Assembly: GCA_964543995.1 (NCBI GenBank)
Contig: CAZJBB010000131.1
Location: 1-8,768, forward strand
DNA: 8,768 nucleotides
Reading direction: 5' to 3'
Source: CAIXTV01 sp964543995
Lineage (GTDB): Bacteria > Bacteroidota > Bacteroidia > Bacteroidales > CAIXTV01
Each line of letters begins with the position of its first letter. Within the stretch, counting starts at the first letter, position 1. The position numbers and the translations under genes are program-made. The notes beneath the pieces are model-generated. The model made no database searches. It saw only the letters and a list, made by a program, of their open reading frames with translations, and had not been told where the DNA came from. This document shows positions 1 to 6,744 of the stretch, piece after piece.

Positions 1-45
1 GATAGCTTCAGGTGACTGGAGTTCAGACGTGTGCTCTTCCGATCT
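1..45. other. Illumina TruSeq adapter plus index (non-genomic)
   Basis: This is synthetic sequence, not genome. Bases 12-45 match the 34-nt TruSeq read-2 adapter ending in CTCTTCCGATCT. Bases 4-11 (AGCTTCAG) are an 8-nt i7 index whose reverse complement, CTGAAGCT, is TruSeq HT index D707 as I remember the set. Bases 1-3 are the end of the flow-cell arm. Genomic sequence starts at base 46. The adapter supplies a false stop codon and a false C-terminus to the trmB reading frame. Confidence 0.98.
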
Positions 46-520
46 TTAAATGAATCCATCCCCCGGGCCTAAGGATGTTTTTATAGCGAGGCAAAAACAT
101 TGGTGAAGTTAAGCGTTTTCGTGCTTTCGACTTTTTAAGCTGTGGATCAGGAAAAGTAATCCAAATTTCATCCACTTCATTAGGAGCAAAGCATTTTTCA
201 ATAAAATCAATTTGAGTACGTAAAAAAGCAACGTTTTTCATTCCAGTGTCAACCGCCGTTTTAGCTCCCCGCCAAAGACGCGCACCCTTTTTATCAATTC
301 CAATATAGTTTCTTTCGGGGTGCGCTTGAGCCAGTTCCACTGTATATTCACCTTTGCCACAAGCAATTTCGAGCGTAATTGGGTGTGTGTTGTTGAAAAA
401 TGAAGCATTCCAATGTCCTCTTAAATTAAAAGAGTTTTTATCTTCATGAAGTGCTAGAGGTTGAAATACATTTGAAAACGAATCGTTTTCAGCAAATTTC
501 TGAAGTTTATCTTTACCCAT
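46..520 (-). CDS. trmB: TrmB, tRNA (guanine-46-N7)-methyltransferase, C-terminus missing
   Basis: Cytoplasmic SAM-dependent enzyme that puts N7-methyl on G46 in the variable loop of tRNAs. Only about 158 residues are genomic, against about 220 in the family. The SAM-binding glycine motif is LEIACGKGEYT (about 50-60), followed by the acidic end of strand 2 at GID (74-76). The family signature FPDP (123-126) is followed by a basic run, KKSKARKR (129-136), and GGWIHLK ends the preserved part. The frame continues into adapter and appears to finish with IGRAHV, a known adapter translation, so the last residues must be discarded. The start ATG at 520-518 gives the usual short polar N-terminus. It is the last visible gene of the minus-strand operon, 5 bp after the HU/SPOR gene. 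The function is secure; only the 3' end is lost. Confidence 0.95.
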
Positions 521-525
521 TCATT

Positions 526-1440
526 TTATTTTGAAATCCAAGCTTCAGTGGGGCCTTTTTCTTTGATGCTTTTTAGCATTTCTTCAGCATTGGCTTTTGA
601 TTTATATTTACCGTAACTCACTTTGAAAAATCCATTGTTGTTGGTTCCGCAAACAGTAGCTTCAGGGTAGCCTTTCTGAACCAATTGTTTTACAGCCTTT
701 TGGGCATTGCTTTCCTCTTTATAACAACCGTAAATTATATAAAAAACTTCTGCATTGGAAGGGATAGAGTCTTTAACAGGCTTATTTTGAATGTTCAAAG
801 TGTCTTTTTCTCTATTTTTAATTTCAGTAGGTTTAACTTCTGTTTTTTTAGAAATAGGGGGAGTAATGTCGGTTTTTTTATCATTAAATAATTGAAAATC
901 ATTCAGGTACAAAGTTGTAAAAACAGTAGAGCCTATAATAAGAATCAGTATGACAATCCAAAAAGCCGCTTTTAAATAAAATGGTTTTTTCTTTTTAACG
1001 CTAGGGTCTTGGATTTTTCTCCTCGAAATAAAGTCTTGTTGGAAGGTACTTAATCCAAAATTCGCTGCATTTACCGTCGAGTTTTTGTCGAAAACAAATG
1101 TTACCTTATCGCCAACCAAAGAGAAAGAACCAACATTATCAATAACAACAGACCCTTGTGTTTTAATGTTTTCAATTAATTTTAACACCAAACCATTAAT
1201 TTGATTATTGGCTTCTTCTTTCGAAAACTTAAATGTGGATGAAATTATTTGTGTAAGAATTGAATCGTTTTTCTGACTCTTGTTGTAAGTGAAGGTAATC
1301 AATTGGATAGGAGGGGAGAAGGAATGTTCCACCGGATGAATCTTTGCCGGGATGTTTTCTAATTTAAAACTCCCAAACCCACTCAAGGTTAATTCCTTTT
1401 CCTTAATAAGCCATTCTGCAATATGATTCCAGGTTAACAT
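526..1440 (-). CDS. Membrane protein with two HU-like domains and a C-terminal SPOR domain
   Basis: 304 residues with a Bacteroidota-type architecture. The N-terminal half looks like a pair of HU-fold domains (CCDC81-like prokaryotic HU type). The first is about 1-55 with GFGSF at 21-25, the second about 60-118 with NVGSF at 102-106; these turns resemble the start of the HU beta-arm. A basic stretch, KKKKP (149-153), precedes one transmembrane helix at about 159-179. A low-complexity Lys/Thr/Pro linker follows (about 185-228). The C-terminal 70 residues (about 231-304) have the SPOR pattern: FYIIYGCYK, then an Ala-rich helix, then GFFKVSYGKYKSKANAEE. SPOR domains bind glycan strands stripped of stem peptides at division sites. 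By the positive-inside pattern the HU part would be cytoplasmic and the SPOR part periplasmic, so the protein could link DNA or another inner partner to peptidoglycan. That role is inference. The gene starts 3 bp after the kdsB stop. Confidence 0.85.
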   Translation of the reverse strand: MLTWNHIAEWLIKEKELTLSGFGSFKLENIPAKIHPVEHSFSPPIQLITFTYNKSQKNDSILTQIISSTFKFSKEEANNQINGLVLKLIENIKTQGSVVIDNVGSFSLVGDKVTFVFDKNSTVNAANFGLSTFQQDFISRRKIQDPSVKKKKPFYLKAAFWIVILILIIGSTVFTTLYLNDFQLFNDKKTDITPPISKKTEVKPTEIKNREKDTLNIQNKPVKDSIPSNAEVFYIIYGCYKEESNAQKAVKQLVQKGYPEATVCGTNNNGFFKVSYGKYKSKANAEEMLKSIKEKGPTEAWISK

Positions 1441-1443
1441 GAA

Positions 1444-2193
1444 TTATTTTAGGATTAATTTACTTAAGTCTTCAGGGGTATCAATGGAAATGCTTTCAAT
1501 GGTGGTTTCCAATACTTGAATGTGAAACCCATTTTCGAGCCATCGCAGCTGTTCAAGATTTTCTGCTTTTTCTAAGCTTGATTTTGCTAAGGAGGCAATT
1601 TTTGCTAACACATTTGCTCTATACGCATATATCCCAATATGCTTATAAAAATCACTATGAATCATCCAATCACTGGGCTCATATTCTCTTACAAAAGGAA
1701 TAGGGTGACGACTGAAATATAAGGCTTTACCATTATTGCTTTTCACCAGTTTCACCACATTTGAATTGGTAACTTCATCCGAATGCTCAATCTTTTTTGT
1801 TAAGGTAGCAATTTCAACCTTTTCATCCGAAAAGCAAGAACAAAGTGCATCTAATTGTGCAGGGTCAATAAATGGTTCATCGCCTTGAATATTGACGATA
1901 ACAGTTTCATCTGCGAGATAGTTGTATGCTAAGTCGCTTTTATAAGCTTCAAGACATCTTTCGGTGCCGGTTGGAGTATCCGTAGAAGTCATTATTGCTT
2001 TTCCGCCTATAGATAGTATGTGGCTGTGAATCCTTTCATCATCTGTAGCAACACAAACAAAGTCAAAGGAGTTGGCTTTCATACCTTGTTCATAAACTCG
2101 CTGAATCATGGTTTTTCCACCAATATCGACCAAGGGTTTTCCGGGAAACCGGGTAGAACCGAAACGGGCTGGAATAATTCCGATAAAATTCAT
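1444..2193 (-). CDS. kdsB: KdsB, CMP-KDO synthetase (3-deoxy-manno-octulosonate cytidylyltransferase)
   Basis: Activates KDO with CTP to CMP-KDO and pyrophosphate, supplying the inner-core sugar for transfer to lipid A; cytoplasmic. The 249-residue length is normal. The N-terminal nucleotide-binding signature reads IIPARFGSTRFPGKPL (6-21). TGTERC at 76-81 corresponds to the family's SGTDR region. NIQGDEPFI (101-109) carries the metal-binding Asp105, SRHPIPF is at 161-167, KHIGIYAYR at 184-192, and the C-terminal IDTPEDL at 237-243 supplies the second metal ligand (Asp238). No key residue is missing. An SD-like GAAGGA lies about 11 nt before the ATG, inside the 19-bp gap from the kinase gene. 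It is co-transcribed with the upstream deoxynucleoside kinase and the downstream HU/SPOR gene. Confidence 0.96.
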   Translation of the reverse strand: MNFIGIIPARFGSTRFPGKPLVDIGGKTMIQRVYEQGMKANSFDFVCVATDDERIHSHILSIGGKAIMTSTDTPTGTERCLEAYKSDLAYNYLADETVIVNIQGDEPFIDPAQLDALCSCFSDEKVEIATLTKKIEHSDEVTNSNVVKLVKSNNGKALYFSRHPIPFVREYEPSDWMIHSDFYKHIGIYAYRANVLAKIASLAKSSLEKAENLEQLRWLENGFHIQVLETTIESISIDTPEDLSKLILK

Positions 2194-2212
2194 TTTAAAT
2201 GATATCCTTCAG

Positions 2213-2827
2213 CTAAAACAAACCGTGTATTTCGGCATTGATTTTTTCAATTACAAAGCCCAAATGCTCAGGGTTTTCTGAAAATTTAATGTTGTCAACG
2301 TCAATGATCAGCAATTTTCCTTTGTCATAACTCGAAATCCAGCTATCGTATCTTTCGTTCAGCGATTTTAAATAATCTAAACGAATAGAATTTTCGTAAT
2401 CCCTGCCTCTTTTTTGAATCTGATTCACTAATGTGCCTACATCTGCTTTTAAATAAATCAGTAAATCAGGAGGTTGTAAAAAGCTGCACATCAGCTCGAA
2501 AAGAGATTCGTAATTGTCAAAATCACGAGAACTCATTAGGCCCATATCATGTAAGTTTGGAGCGAAAATATTGGCATCTTCATAAATGGTTCTATCCTGA
2601 ACCACATTCTTTCCTGATTTTCTGATGTCGATAACTTGGCGGAACCGGCTATTTAGAAAGAAAATTTGCAAATTAAAGGACCAACGATGCATATCGTCAT
2701 AAAAACTTTGTAGATACGGATTGGTGTCTACGTCTTCATAATGAGGCATCCAACCAAAATGTTTTGATAATAAACCTGTGAGGGTGGTTTTTCCTGAACC
2801 AATATTTCCGGCAATAGCAATGTGCAT
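2213..2827 (-). CDS. Deoxynucleoside kinase (dNK/dGK/dCK family)
   Basis: Phosphorylates deoxynucleosides with ATP in cytoplasmic DNA-precursor salvage. 204 residues, the usual bacterial size. The start is fixed by the N-terminal beta strand running straight into the P-loop GNIGSGKTT (7-15). Glu31 in HYEDVDTNPYL (29-39) sits where the family has its catalytic carboxylate. QDRTIYED (77-84) is the DRS-type motif, and KRGRDYE (139-145) is the arginine-rich LID that closes over ATP. The aromatic/charged helix RWSFNLQIFFLNSR (48-61) forms the nucleoside side in known structures. Substrate preference (dG, dA or dC) cannot be read from sequence alone. The gene lies 38 bp after the MFS gene and 19 bp before kdsB. 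Bacteroidota often carry such kinases as short stand-alone enzymes, so nothing here is unusual. Confidence 0.92.
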   Translation of the reverse strand: MHIAIAGNIGSGKTTLTGLLSKHFGWMPHYEDVDTNPYLQSFYDDMHRWSFNLQIFFLNSRFRQVIDIRKSGKNVVQDRTIYEDANIFAPNLHDMGLMSSRDFDNYESLFELMCSFLQPPDLLIYLKADVGTLVNQIQKRGRDYENSIRLDYLKSLNERYDSWISSYDKGKLLIIDVDNIKFSENPEHLGFVIEKINAEIHGLF

Positions 2828-2865
2828 ACAATCAGTATTTTAAATGTCGAATGAATGATGTAAAT

Positions 2866-4254
2866 TTATTTTTCAATGTTGGGTGATTCCAATCCGTAGC
2901 CTTTCTTTTTATCTTCTACCTTTAATAAGTAAGCGAAAAGTAAAGCGAGCAATCCAAATCCGGCAAAAATGAGCATAGGAATTTGGTAATCATAGGCTGT
3001 AACTATTGAACCATCAGGCTTAACGGTTTTACCAATAATGCACCATTTATCCAATACCCAGCCAATTAATAATGGAACACCCATTAAACCCCAATTCTGT
3101 ACCCAGAAAATCAAGGCATACGCTGTACCCAATTGACGGTCTGGAATAATTTTGGGTACGGAAGGCCACATTGCTGAAGGTACCAGTGAAAACCCAATTC
3201 CAAGCAAAATCATAAGGAAAAATGCGATAAAGGATTGGTTTAAGAATGGTACAGCAAATAGCAAATGTACAGCCATAATGATGAGTGCACCAATAATCAT
3301 AATGGTAGCTCCTTTTCCTTTTTTATCGTAAATACCGCCAAAGAATGGGGTGAAAATGATGGTACCGAAAGGGAGTATACCGGGAATAAATCCGGCCCAA
3401 TCGTTCGAAACTCCAAATTTGTTCGTCATCAGATTGGTTGCATATTTTAGAAAGGGGAATACGGCAGAGTAAAACAATACGCATAGAATGGCAATATACC
3501 ACCATCCTTTATTTTTAAGTATGTCGAAAATATCCTTCATTTTAAATTCTTCTTCAGCCACAAAGCTTTCATTGGCCATGTTTGCAGCGTGAAGTGAGAC
3601 GTCGAGTTTTTTATCAGAAATATTATAAATAATGAAGGCAATTAATCCAATGCATAATAATACCAACCCAAATAAAACAGGAACAGACACATTTCCAAAA
3701 ACTTCTGAAACCGGTAAAGCTGTTGAAATGGCAAGTCCAGTACCGATTCGAGCAATCGACACCTGCAATCCCATGGCAAAAGCCATTTCATGACCTTTAA
3801 ACCATTTTACGATAATTTTAGATACGGTTACTCCGGCAACTTCAACCCCAACTCCAAATATTGCATATCCTATTGCTGCCAGCATAACTTGAGCTTTCCA
3901 GCCAAATAGCATAACACCATCTAAAGAATGGGTGGAAATTGCCCAATATTTTAAAGCTGTTCCCCCTACCATAATGGCGGCTGCTCCAGTTCCTGTAAAG
4001 CGAATCCCTTTCTTATCTAAGATAATTCCCCCAATAATCAGAAAAAACAGAAAAACGTTAAACCAACCGTATGCACTGGTAAAGAAACCATATTCAGTAC
4101 TACTCCATCCAAGTTGCTTTTCAAGCATTTCTTGTAAAGGTGCCATGGCATCAGCCAAATAATATCCTGCAAACATGGTGAAAGAAACAATAAGTAAAGC
4201 GGTCCATCGCGCTGCTTTCGAATCTCTAAGAACTTTTCTGATTTGATCAGTCAT
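2866..4254 (-). CDS. MFS permease resembling the MFSD1 family
   Basis: Inner-membrane 12-helix major facilitator protein of 462 residues. After helix 2 it has the loop GIILDKKGIR (76-85), a version of MFS motif A, and the pseudo-repeat GGIYDKKGKG (306-315) in the C-terminal half. The long central cytoplasmic loop is about 211-248. WFKGHEMAFAMGL (151-163) and VPSAMWPSVPKIIPDRQLGTAYA (358-380, written as one motif region) followed by QNWGL (386-390) resemble the eukaryotic lysosomal MFSD1 pattern, a group linked to dipeptide transport. The similarity is by eye and the substrate here is unknown; an organic anion or sugar phosphate permease is possible. It is the first gene of the minus-strand operon and has its own promoter at 4281-4311. 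A soluble tail rich in Lys and Glu follows helix 12. No SD is evident before the ATG. Confidence 0.85.
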   Translation of the reverse strand: MTDQIRKVLRDSKAARWTALLIVSFTMFAGYYLADAMAPLQEMLEKQLGWSSTEYGFFTSAYGWFNVFLFFLIIGGIILDKKGIRFTGTGAAAIMVGGTALKYWAISTHSLDGVMLFGWKAQVMLAAIGYAIFGVGVEVAGVTVSKIIVKWFKGHEMAFAMGLQVSIARIGTGLAISTALPVSEVFGNVSVPVLFGLVLLCIGLIAFIIYNISDKKLDVSLHAANMANESFVAEEEFKMKDIFDILKNKGWWYIAILCVLFYSAVFPFLKYATNLMTNKFGVSNDWAGFIPGILPFGTIIFTPFFGGIYDKKGKGATIMIIGALIIMAVHLLFAVPFLNQSFIAFFLMILLGIGFSLVPSAMWPSVPKIIPDRQLGTAYALIFWVQNWGLMGVPLLIGWVLDKWCIIGKTVKPDGSIVTAYDYQIPMLIFAGFGLLALLFAYLLKVEDKKKGYGLESPNIEK

Positions 4255-4280
4255 GATTAATTTGATTTAAGTTTATAAGG

Positions 4281-4311
4281 CAAAAGTAAAGAAATTTCGT
4301 TTCGACTTCAA
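4281..4311 (-). promoter_or_regulatory. Bacteroidota-type promoter for the MFS-led operon
   Basis: On the minus strand a TTG (4311-4309) is followed after 20 nt by TACTTTTG (4288-4281). This fits the Bacteroidota sigma-ABfr consensus TTG, 17-23 nt, TAnnTTTG. The expected start of transcription is around 4276, giving a leader of about 20 nt before the ATG at 4254. TAnnTTTG is short and the region is AT-rich, but correct spacing plus correct location make it a good call. Confidence 0.65.
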
Positions 4312-4313
4312 TT

Positions 4314-4333
4314 AAGTTCAAATATTTGAAGTT
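4314..4333. repeat. 20-bp near-perfect palindrome, candidate operator
   Basis: The core 4317-4330 (TTCAAATATTTGAA) is a perfect 14-bp palindrome. Past one G/G mismatch it extends by AA/TT on each side, giving 18 of 20 matching positions. It starts 3 bp upstream of the -33 box of the MFS promoter, the usual place for an activator or a competing repressor. A further copy of TTCAA lies within the -33 region (4307-4311). The regulator is unknown. Confidence 0.5.
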
Positions 4334-4405
4334 TAAAATCTTTAAAATGGGGGTATTGTTCCCTGCCTTCCTTTTACTCTTAGTATAATAATTTTAAAAT
4401 TTTGT

Positions 4406-4413
4406 TACCTTTG
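4406..4413 (+). promoter_or_regulatory. Candidate distal -7 box for the fabG operon
   Basis: TACCTTTG matches the Bacteroidota -7 consensus TAnnTTTG and is followed by CC, as is common. No TTG is found 17-23 nt upstream, so the -33 half is missing or degenerate. If used, it would give a leader of about 110 nt that contains the inverted repeat at 4432-4466. It is the weaker of the two plus-strand candidates on spacing. Confidence 0.4.
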
Positions 4414-4431
4414 CCAACTTCAATAATTGTG

Positions 4432-4466
4432 CATACAAACATTTTCCTAATGAGTATGTTTATATG
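4432..4466. repeat. Imperfect inverted repeat (11-bp arms, 13-nt spacer) upstream of fabG
   Basis: The left arm CATACAAACAT (4432-4442) is complementary to the right arm ATGTTTATATG (4456-4466) at 10 of 11 positions; the single mismatch is C4436/A4462. It lies 28 nt upstream of the proximal -33 box and downstream of the distal -7 box. It could be a dyad operator for a dimeric regulator or, if the distal promoter is used, a leader hairpin. With no U-tract after the right arm it does not look like a terminator. Confidence 0.5.
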
Positions 4467-4494
4467 GGTTGATAATAGATCAAAATACAATGAA

Positions 4495-4525
4495 TTGAAC
4501 ATCAAATAATGAAGGTGTAAATTTG
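4495..4525 (+). promoter_or_regulatory. Proximal Bacteroidota-type promoter for the fabG operon
   Basis: TTG (4495-4497), 20 nt, then TAAATTTG (4518-4525): a full match to the TTG, 17-23 nt, TAnnTTTG consensus, with the same 20-nt spacing as the divergent MFS promoter. The -7 box ends 5 nt before the fabG ATG at 4531, so transcription would begin at or within a few bases of the start codon and the mRNA would be essentially leaderless. Confidence 0.55.
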
Positions 4526-4530
4526 GAATT

Positions 4531-5259
4531 ATGAAATATGCTTTAGTAACAGGAGGATCCAGAGGAATAGGGAGGGCTATTTGCTTGTCTTTAAGTAGAA
4601 TGCAATACCATATCTTAATCAATTATGTAAGCAATGATGAAGAAGCAAATGCCACTTTACAGCAAATTTTGGCAGAGGGAAATCAGGCAAGTCTTTTAAA
4701 GTTTGATGTTTCAAATGCAGAAATGGTTGAGACAGTGTTGGGTGGATGGATGGATGAAAATCCGGATGGGTTTATAGAAGTATTAGTCAATAATGCAGGG
4801 ATTCGCAAAGACGGCTTATTGATGTGGATGAAAGATGAAGAATGGTTTGATGTGGTGAATACCAATCTAAATAGTTTTTTTTACGTGAGTCGTAAATTAA
4901 TTAAAAACATGTTGGTAAACCGAAAGGGTAGAATCATCAATGTGGTTTCCCTTTCCGGAATCAAAGGATTGCCGGGTCAAGTGAATTACTCAGCTGCAAA
5001 AGCGGCTGTTATTGGTGCAACCAAAGCACTTGCTCAGGAAGTTGGAAAGAAAAACGTTACGGTAAATGCGGTTGCTCCAGGGTATATTCGAAGTGATATG
5101 ACGAAGGATTTGGATGAAAAATCCTTAAAAACGATGATTCCCATGGATAGATTTGGAAAACCGGAAGAGGTGAGTGAAGTGGTTGCTTTTTTAGCATCTG
5201 ACAAAGCATCCTATATCACAGGAGAAGTAATTTCAATTAATGGAGGACTGTATACTTAA
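4531..5259 (+). CDS. fabG: FabG-type 3-oxoacyl-ACP reductase (SDR family)
   Basis: NADPH-dependent ketoreductase that reduces beta-ketoacyl-ACP to beta-hydroxyacyl-ACP in the cytoplasm. 242 residues, a complete classical SDR. The cofactor glycine motif TGGSRGIG is at 7-14, with NNAG at 87-90. The catalytic set is Ser140, Tyr153 and Lys157 (in NYSAAKA), and the C-terminal strand is ITGEVISINGGLY. The start is unambiguous because MKYALVTGG is already the first beta strand. The stretch NNAGIRKDGLLMWMKDEEW and the lack of any nearby fabD, fabH or fabF suggest a cluster-specific paralogue like those in aryl-polyene/flexirubin clusters rather than the housekeeping enzyme. That is from memory of the family. 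Its stop overlaps the next start (TAATG), so it is co-translated with the ketosynthase. The gene name is used in the family sense. Confidence 0.93.
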   Translation: MKYALVTGGSRGIGRAICLSLSRMQYHILINYVSNDEEANATLQQILAEGNQASLLKFDVSNAEMVETVLGGWMDENPDGFIEVLVNNAGIRKDGLLMWMKDEEWFDVVNTNLNSFFYVSRKLIKNMLVNRKGRIINVVSLSGIKGLPGQVNYSAAKAAVIGATKALAQEVGKKNVTVNAVAPGYIRSDMTKDLDEKSLKTMIPMDRFGKPEEVSEVVAFLASDKASYITGEVISINGGLYT

Positions 5260-6479
5260 TGGAAAAGAGGGTTGTCATTACAGGAGCCGGAATTTATTCT
5301 TGCATTGGTGAAAATTTAGCAGAAGTTAAAGACTCACTTTTTAAAGGTAAATCTGGAATCATTTACGATCCCAGTAGAAAGGAGTTCGGATATCGATCGG
5401 CGCTAACAGGGCATGTTGCAAGGCCTAACTTGAAAGGATTGTTGGACAGAAGAATGAGGGTCGGAATTCCTGAGCAAGGGGAATATGCCTACTTGGCAAC
5501 TATTGAAGCTTTAAAAAACGCAGGCATTGATGACCATTTTCTTGAAAATAATGAAATTGGAATCATTTATGGGAATGATAGTTCTTCTGAACCTACCATT
5601 GAAGCTGTAGATATTGCCAGAGAAAAGAAAGACAATTTGATGTTGGGTTCCGGTTTTATTTTCCAATCAATGAACTCTACGGTTTCGATGAATCTCTCAG
5701 TAATATTTAAATTAAAAGGGATTAACTTTACAGTTAGTGGTGCCTGTGCCAGTGGTTCTCATTCATTGGGACTTGGATATTTGTTTATCAAAAATGGCTT
5801 ACAAGATTGTGTTATTTGTGGTGGAGCTCAAGAACTGAATATATTTTCGATGATGAGCTTTGATGCTTTGAGTGCGTTCTCCTCCAAGGAAAGTCATCCG
5901 GAATTGGCTTCGCGCCCATTCGATAAAGATCGAGATGGTTTGGTTCCAAGTGGTGGAGCAGCTACTCTTGTTCTCGAAAGTTATGAATCGGCAGTAAAAA
6001 GAGGTGCAAATATTTTAGGGGAAATGGTGGGTTATGGATTTTCATCCAATGGCGACCATATTTCACAGTCGAATGTTAAAGGGTTGGTTAGATCCATGGA
6101 TAAAGCGCTTAAAGAAGCCAAATTGACGGTAGATGACATTGATTATATAAATGCCCATGCTACTTCCACCCCAAATGGAGATATGAATGAAGCCATTGCC
6201 ATCAATGAACTCTTTGGTAGTGCTAAGCCATGGGTAAGTTCAACTAAATCCATGACCGGTCACGAATGCTGGATGGCCGGAGCCAGTGAGGTCGTCTATT
6301 CATTATTAATGATGCAACACAACTTTATTGCTCCAAATATAAACTTCCAAAATCCGGACGAGTATTCCGCGAAATTGAAAATTAATTCGTCTGCGATGGA
6401 TGCCCCGGTCAAAACCATTTTATCCAACTCTTTTGGGTTTGGTGGTACCAATTCTTCCATAATCATTAAAAAAATATAA
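5259..6479 (+). CDS. Beta-ketoacyl-ACP synthase (KAS I/II type, aryl-polyene-like)
   Basis: Elongating condensing enzyme: joins malonyl-ACP to a growing acyl chain by decarboxylative Claisen condensation. 406 residues in two thiolase-fold halves. The active-site Cys163 is in SGACASGSHS (160-169), His300 in NAHATSTPNGD (298-308), and Lys330/His335 in TKSMTGHE (329-336). The glycine-rich end NSFGFGGTNSS is at 390-400. The Cys-His-His set is complete, so this is an active synthase rather than a chain-length factor. RPFDKDRDGLVPSGGAA (219-235) is typical of the KAS I/II group. GHECWMAGASE replaces the more common GHxxxAAG, which I associate with Bacteroidota cluster-borne enzymes. It starts on the last base of the fabG stop. 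The ACP gene follows after 13 bp and is the likely carrier. No KS partner or chain-length factor is visible. Confidence 0.92.
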   Translation: MEKRVVITGAGIYSCIGENLAEVKDSLFKGKSGIIYDPSRKEFGYRSALTGHVARPNLKGLLDRRMRVGIPEQGEYAYLATIEALKNAGIDDHFLENNEIGIIYGNDSSSEPTIEAVDIAREKKDNLMLGSGFIFQSMNSTVSMNLSVIFKLKGINFTVSGACASGSHSLGLGYLFIKNGLQDCVICGGAQELNIFSMMSFDALSAFSSKESHPELASRPFDKDRDGLVPSGGAATLVLESYESAVKRGANILGEMVGYGFSSNGDHISQSNVKGLVRSMDKALKEAKLTVDDIDYINAHATSTPNGDMNEAIAINELFGSAKPWVSSTKSMTGHECWMAGASEVVYSLLMMQHNFIAPNINFQNPDEYSAKLKINSSAMDAPVKTILSNSFGFGGTNSSIIIKKI

Positions 6480-6492
6480 TATTGTAAATTAC

Positions 6493-6744
6493 ATGCAGAA
6501 AGAAGAAATTATACAAAAAATCAACGGTTTTTTAATTGAAGAATTTGAGCTTGAAGAAGCACAGCTTCAACCTGAGGCGAATTTAAAGTCCTCTTTAGGT
6601 ATTGACAGCCTTGACTTTGTTGATATTATTGTTATTATTGAAAAAACCTTTGGCTTTAAAGTGAAGGGAGAAGAATTGGCTTTGGTAAAAACCTTAGATG
6701 AGTTCTATCATTATATTTGTGCTCGCTTAAACGTCCCTTACTAA
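6493..6744 (+). CDS. Acyl carrier protein
   Basis: 83-residue acidic four-helix carrier. GIDSLDF (36-42) holds the phosphopantetheine serine, Ser39, in the DSL motif; IVIIEKTFGFKV (46-57) is the following recognition helix. The Ser must be loaded by a 4'-phosphopantetheinyl transferase encoded elsewhere. Its position between a ketosynthase and an LpxL-like acyltransferase suggests a dedicated carrier for this pathway rather than housekeeping AcpP, which normally sits beside fabF. The stop overlaps the next start by one base (TAATG), so translation of the acyltransferase is probably coupled to it. Confidence 0.93.
   Translation: MQKEEIIQKINGFLIEEFELEEAQLQPEANLKSSLGIDSLDFVDIIVIIEKTFGFKVKGEELALVKTLDEFYHYICARLNVPY

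Noticed and set aside
3265..3505. Short open frames on both strands inside the MFS gene
   Set aside because: Shadows of the 462-residue permease, without motifs or plausible starts.
4432..4466. Intrinsic terminator
   Set aside because: The arms are AT-rich with one mismatch and no U-tract follows on either strand; both flanking operons point away from the region, so no terminator is expected here.
4380..4622. 80-codon minus-strand open frame across the intergenic region and the start of fabG
   Set aside because: It overlaps the secure fabG start antisense, has no recognisable motif, and covers the promoter boxes and the inverted repeat. AT-rich chance frame.
6717..6743. Upstream TTG start that would lengthen the acyltransferase by 9 residues
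   Set aside because: It lies inside the ACP gene. The ATG at 6744 overlaps the ACP stop exactly as at the fabG/KS junction and gives a normal LpxL-type N-terminus.
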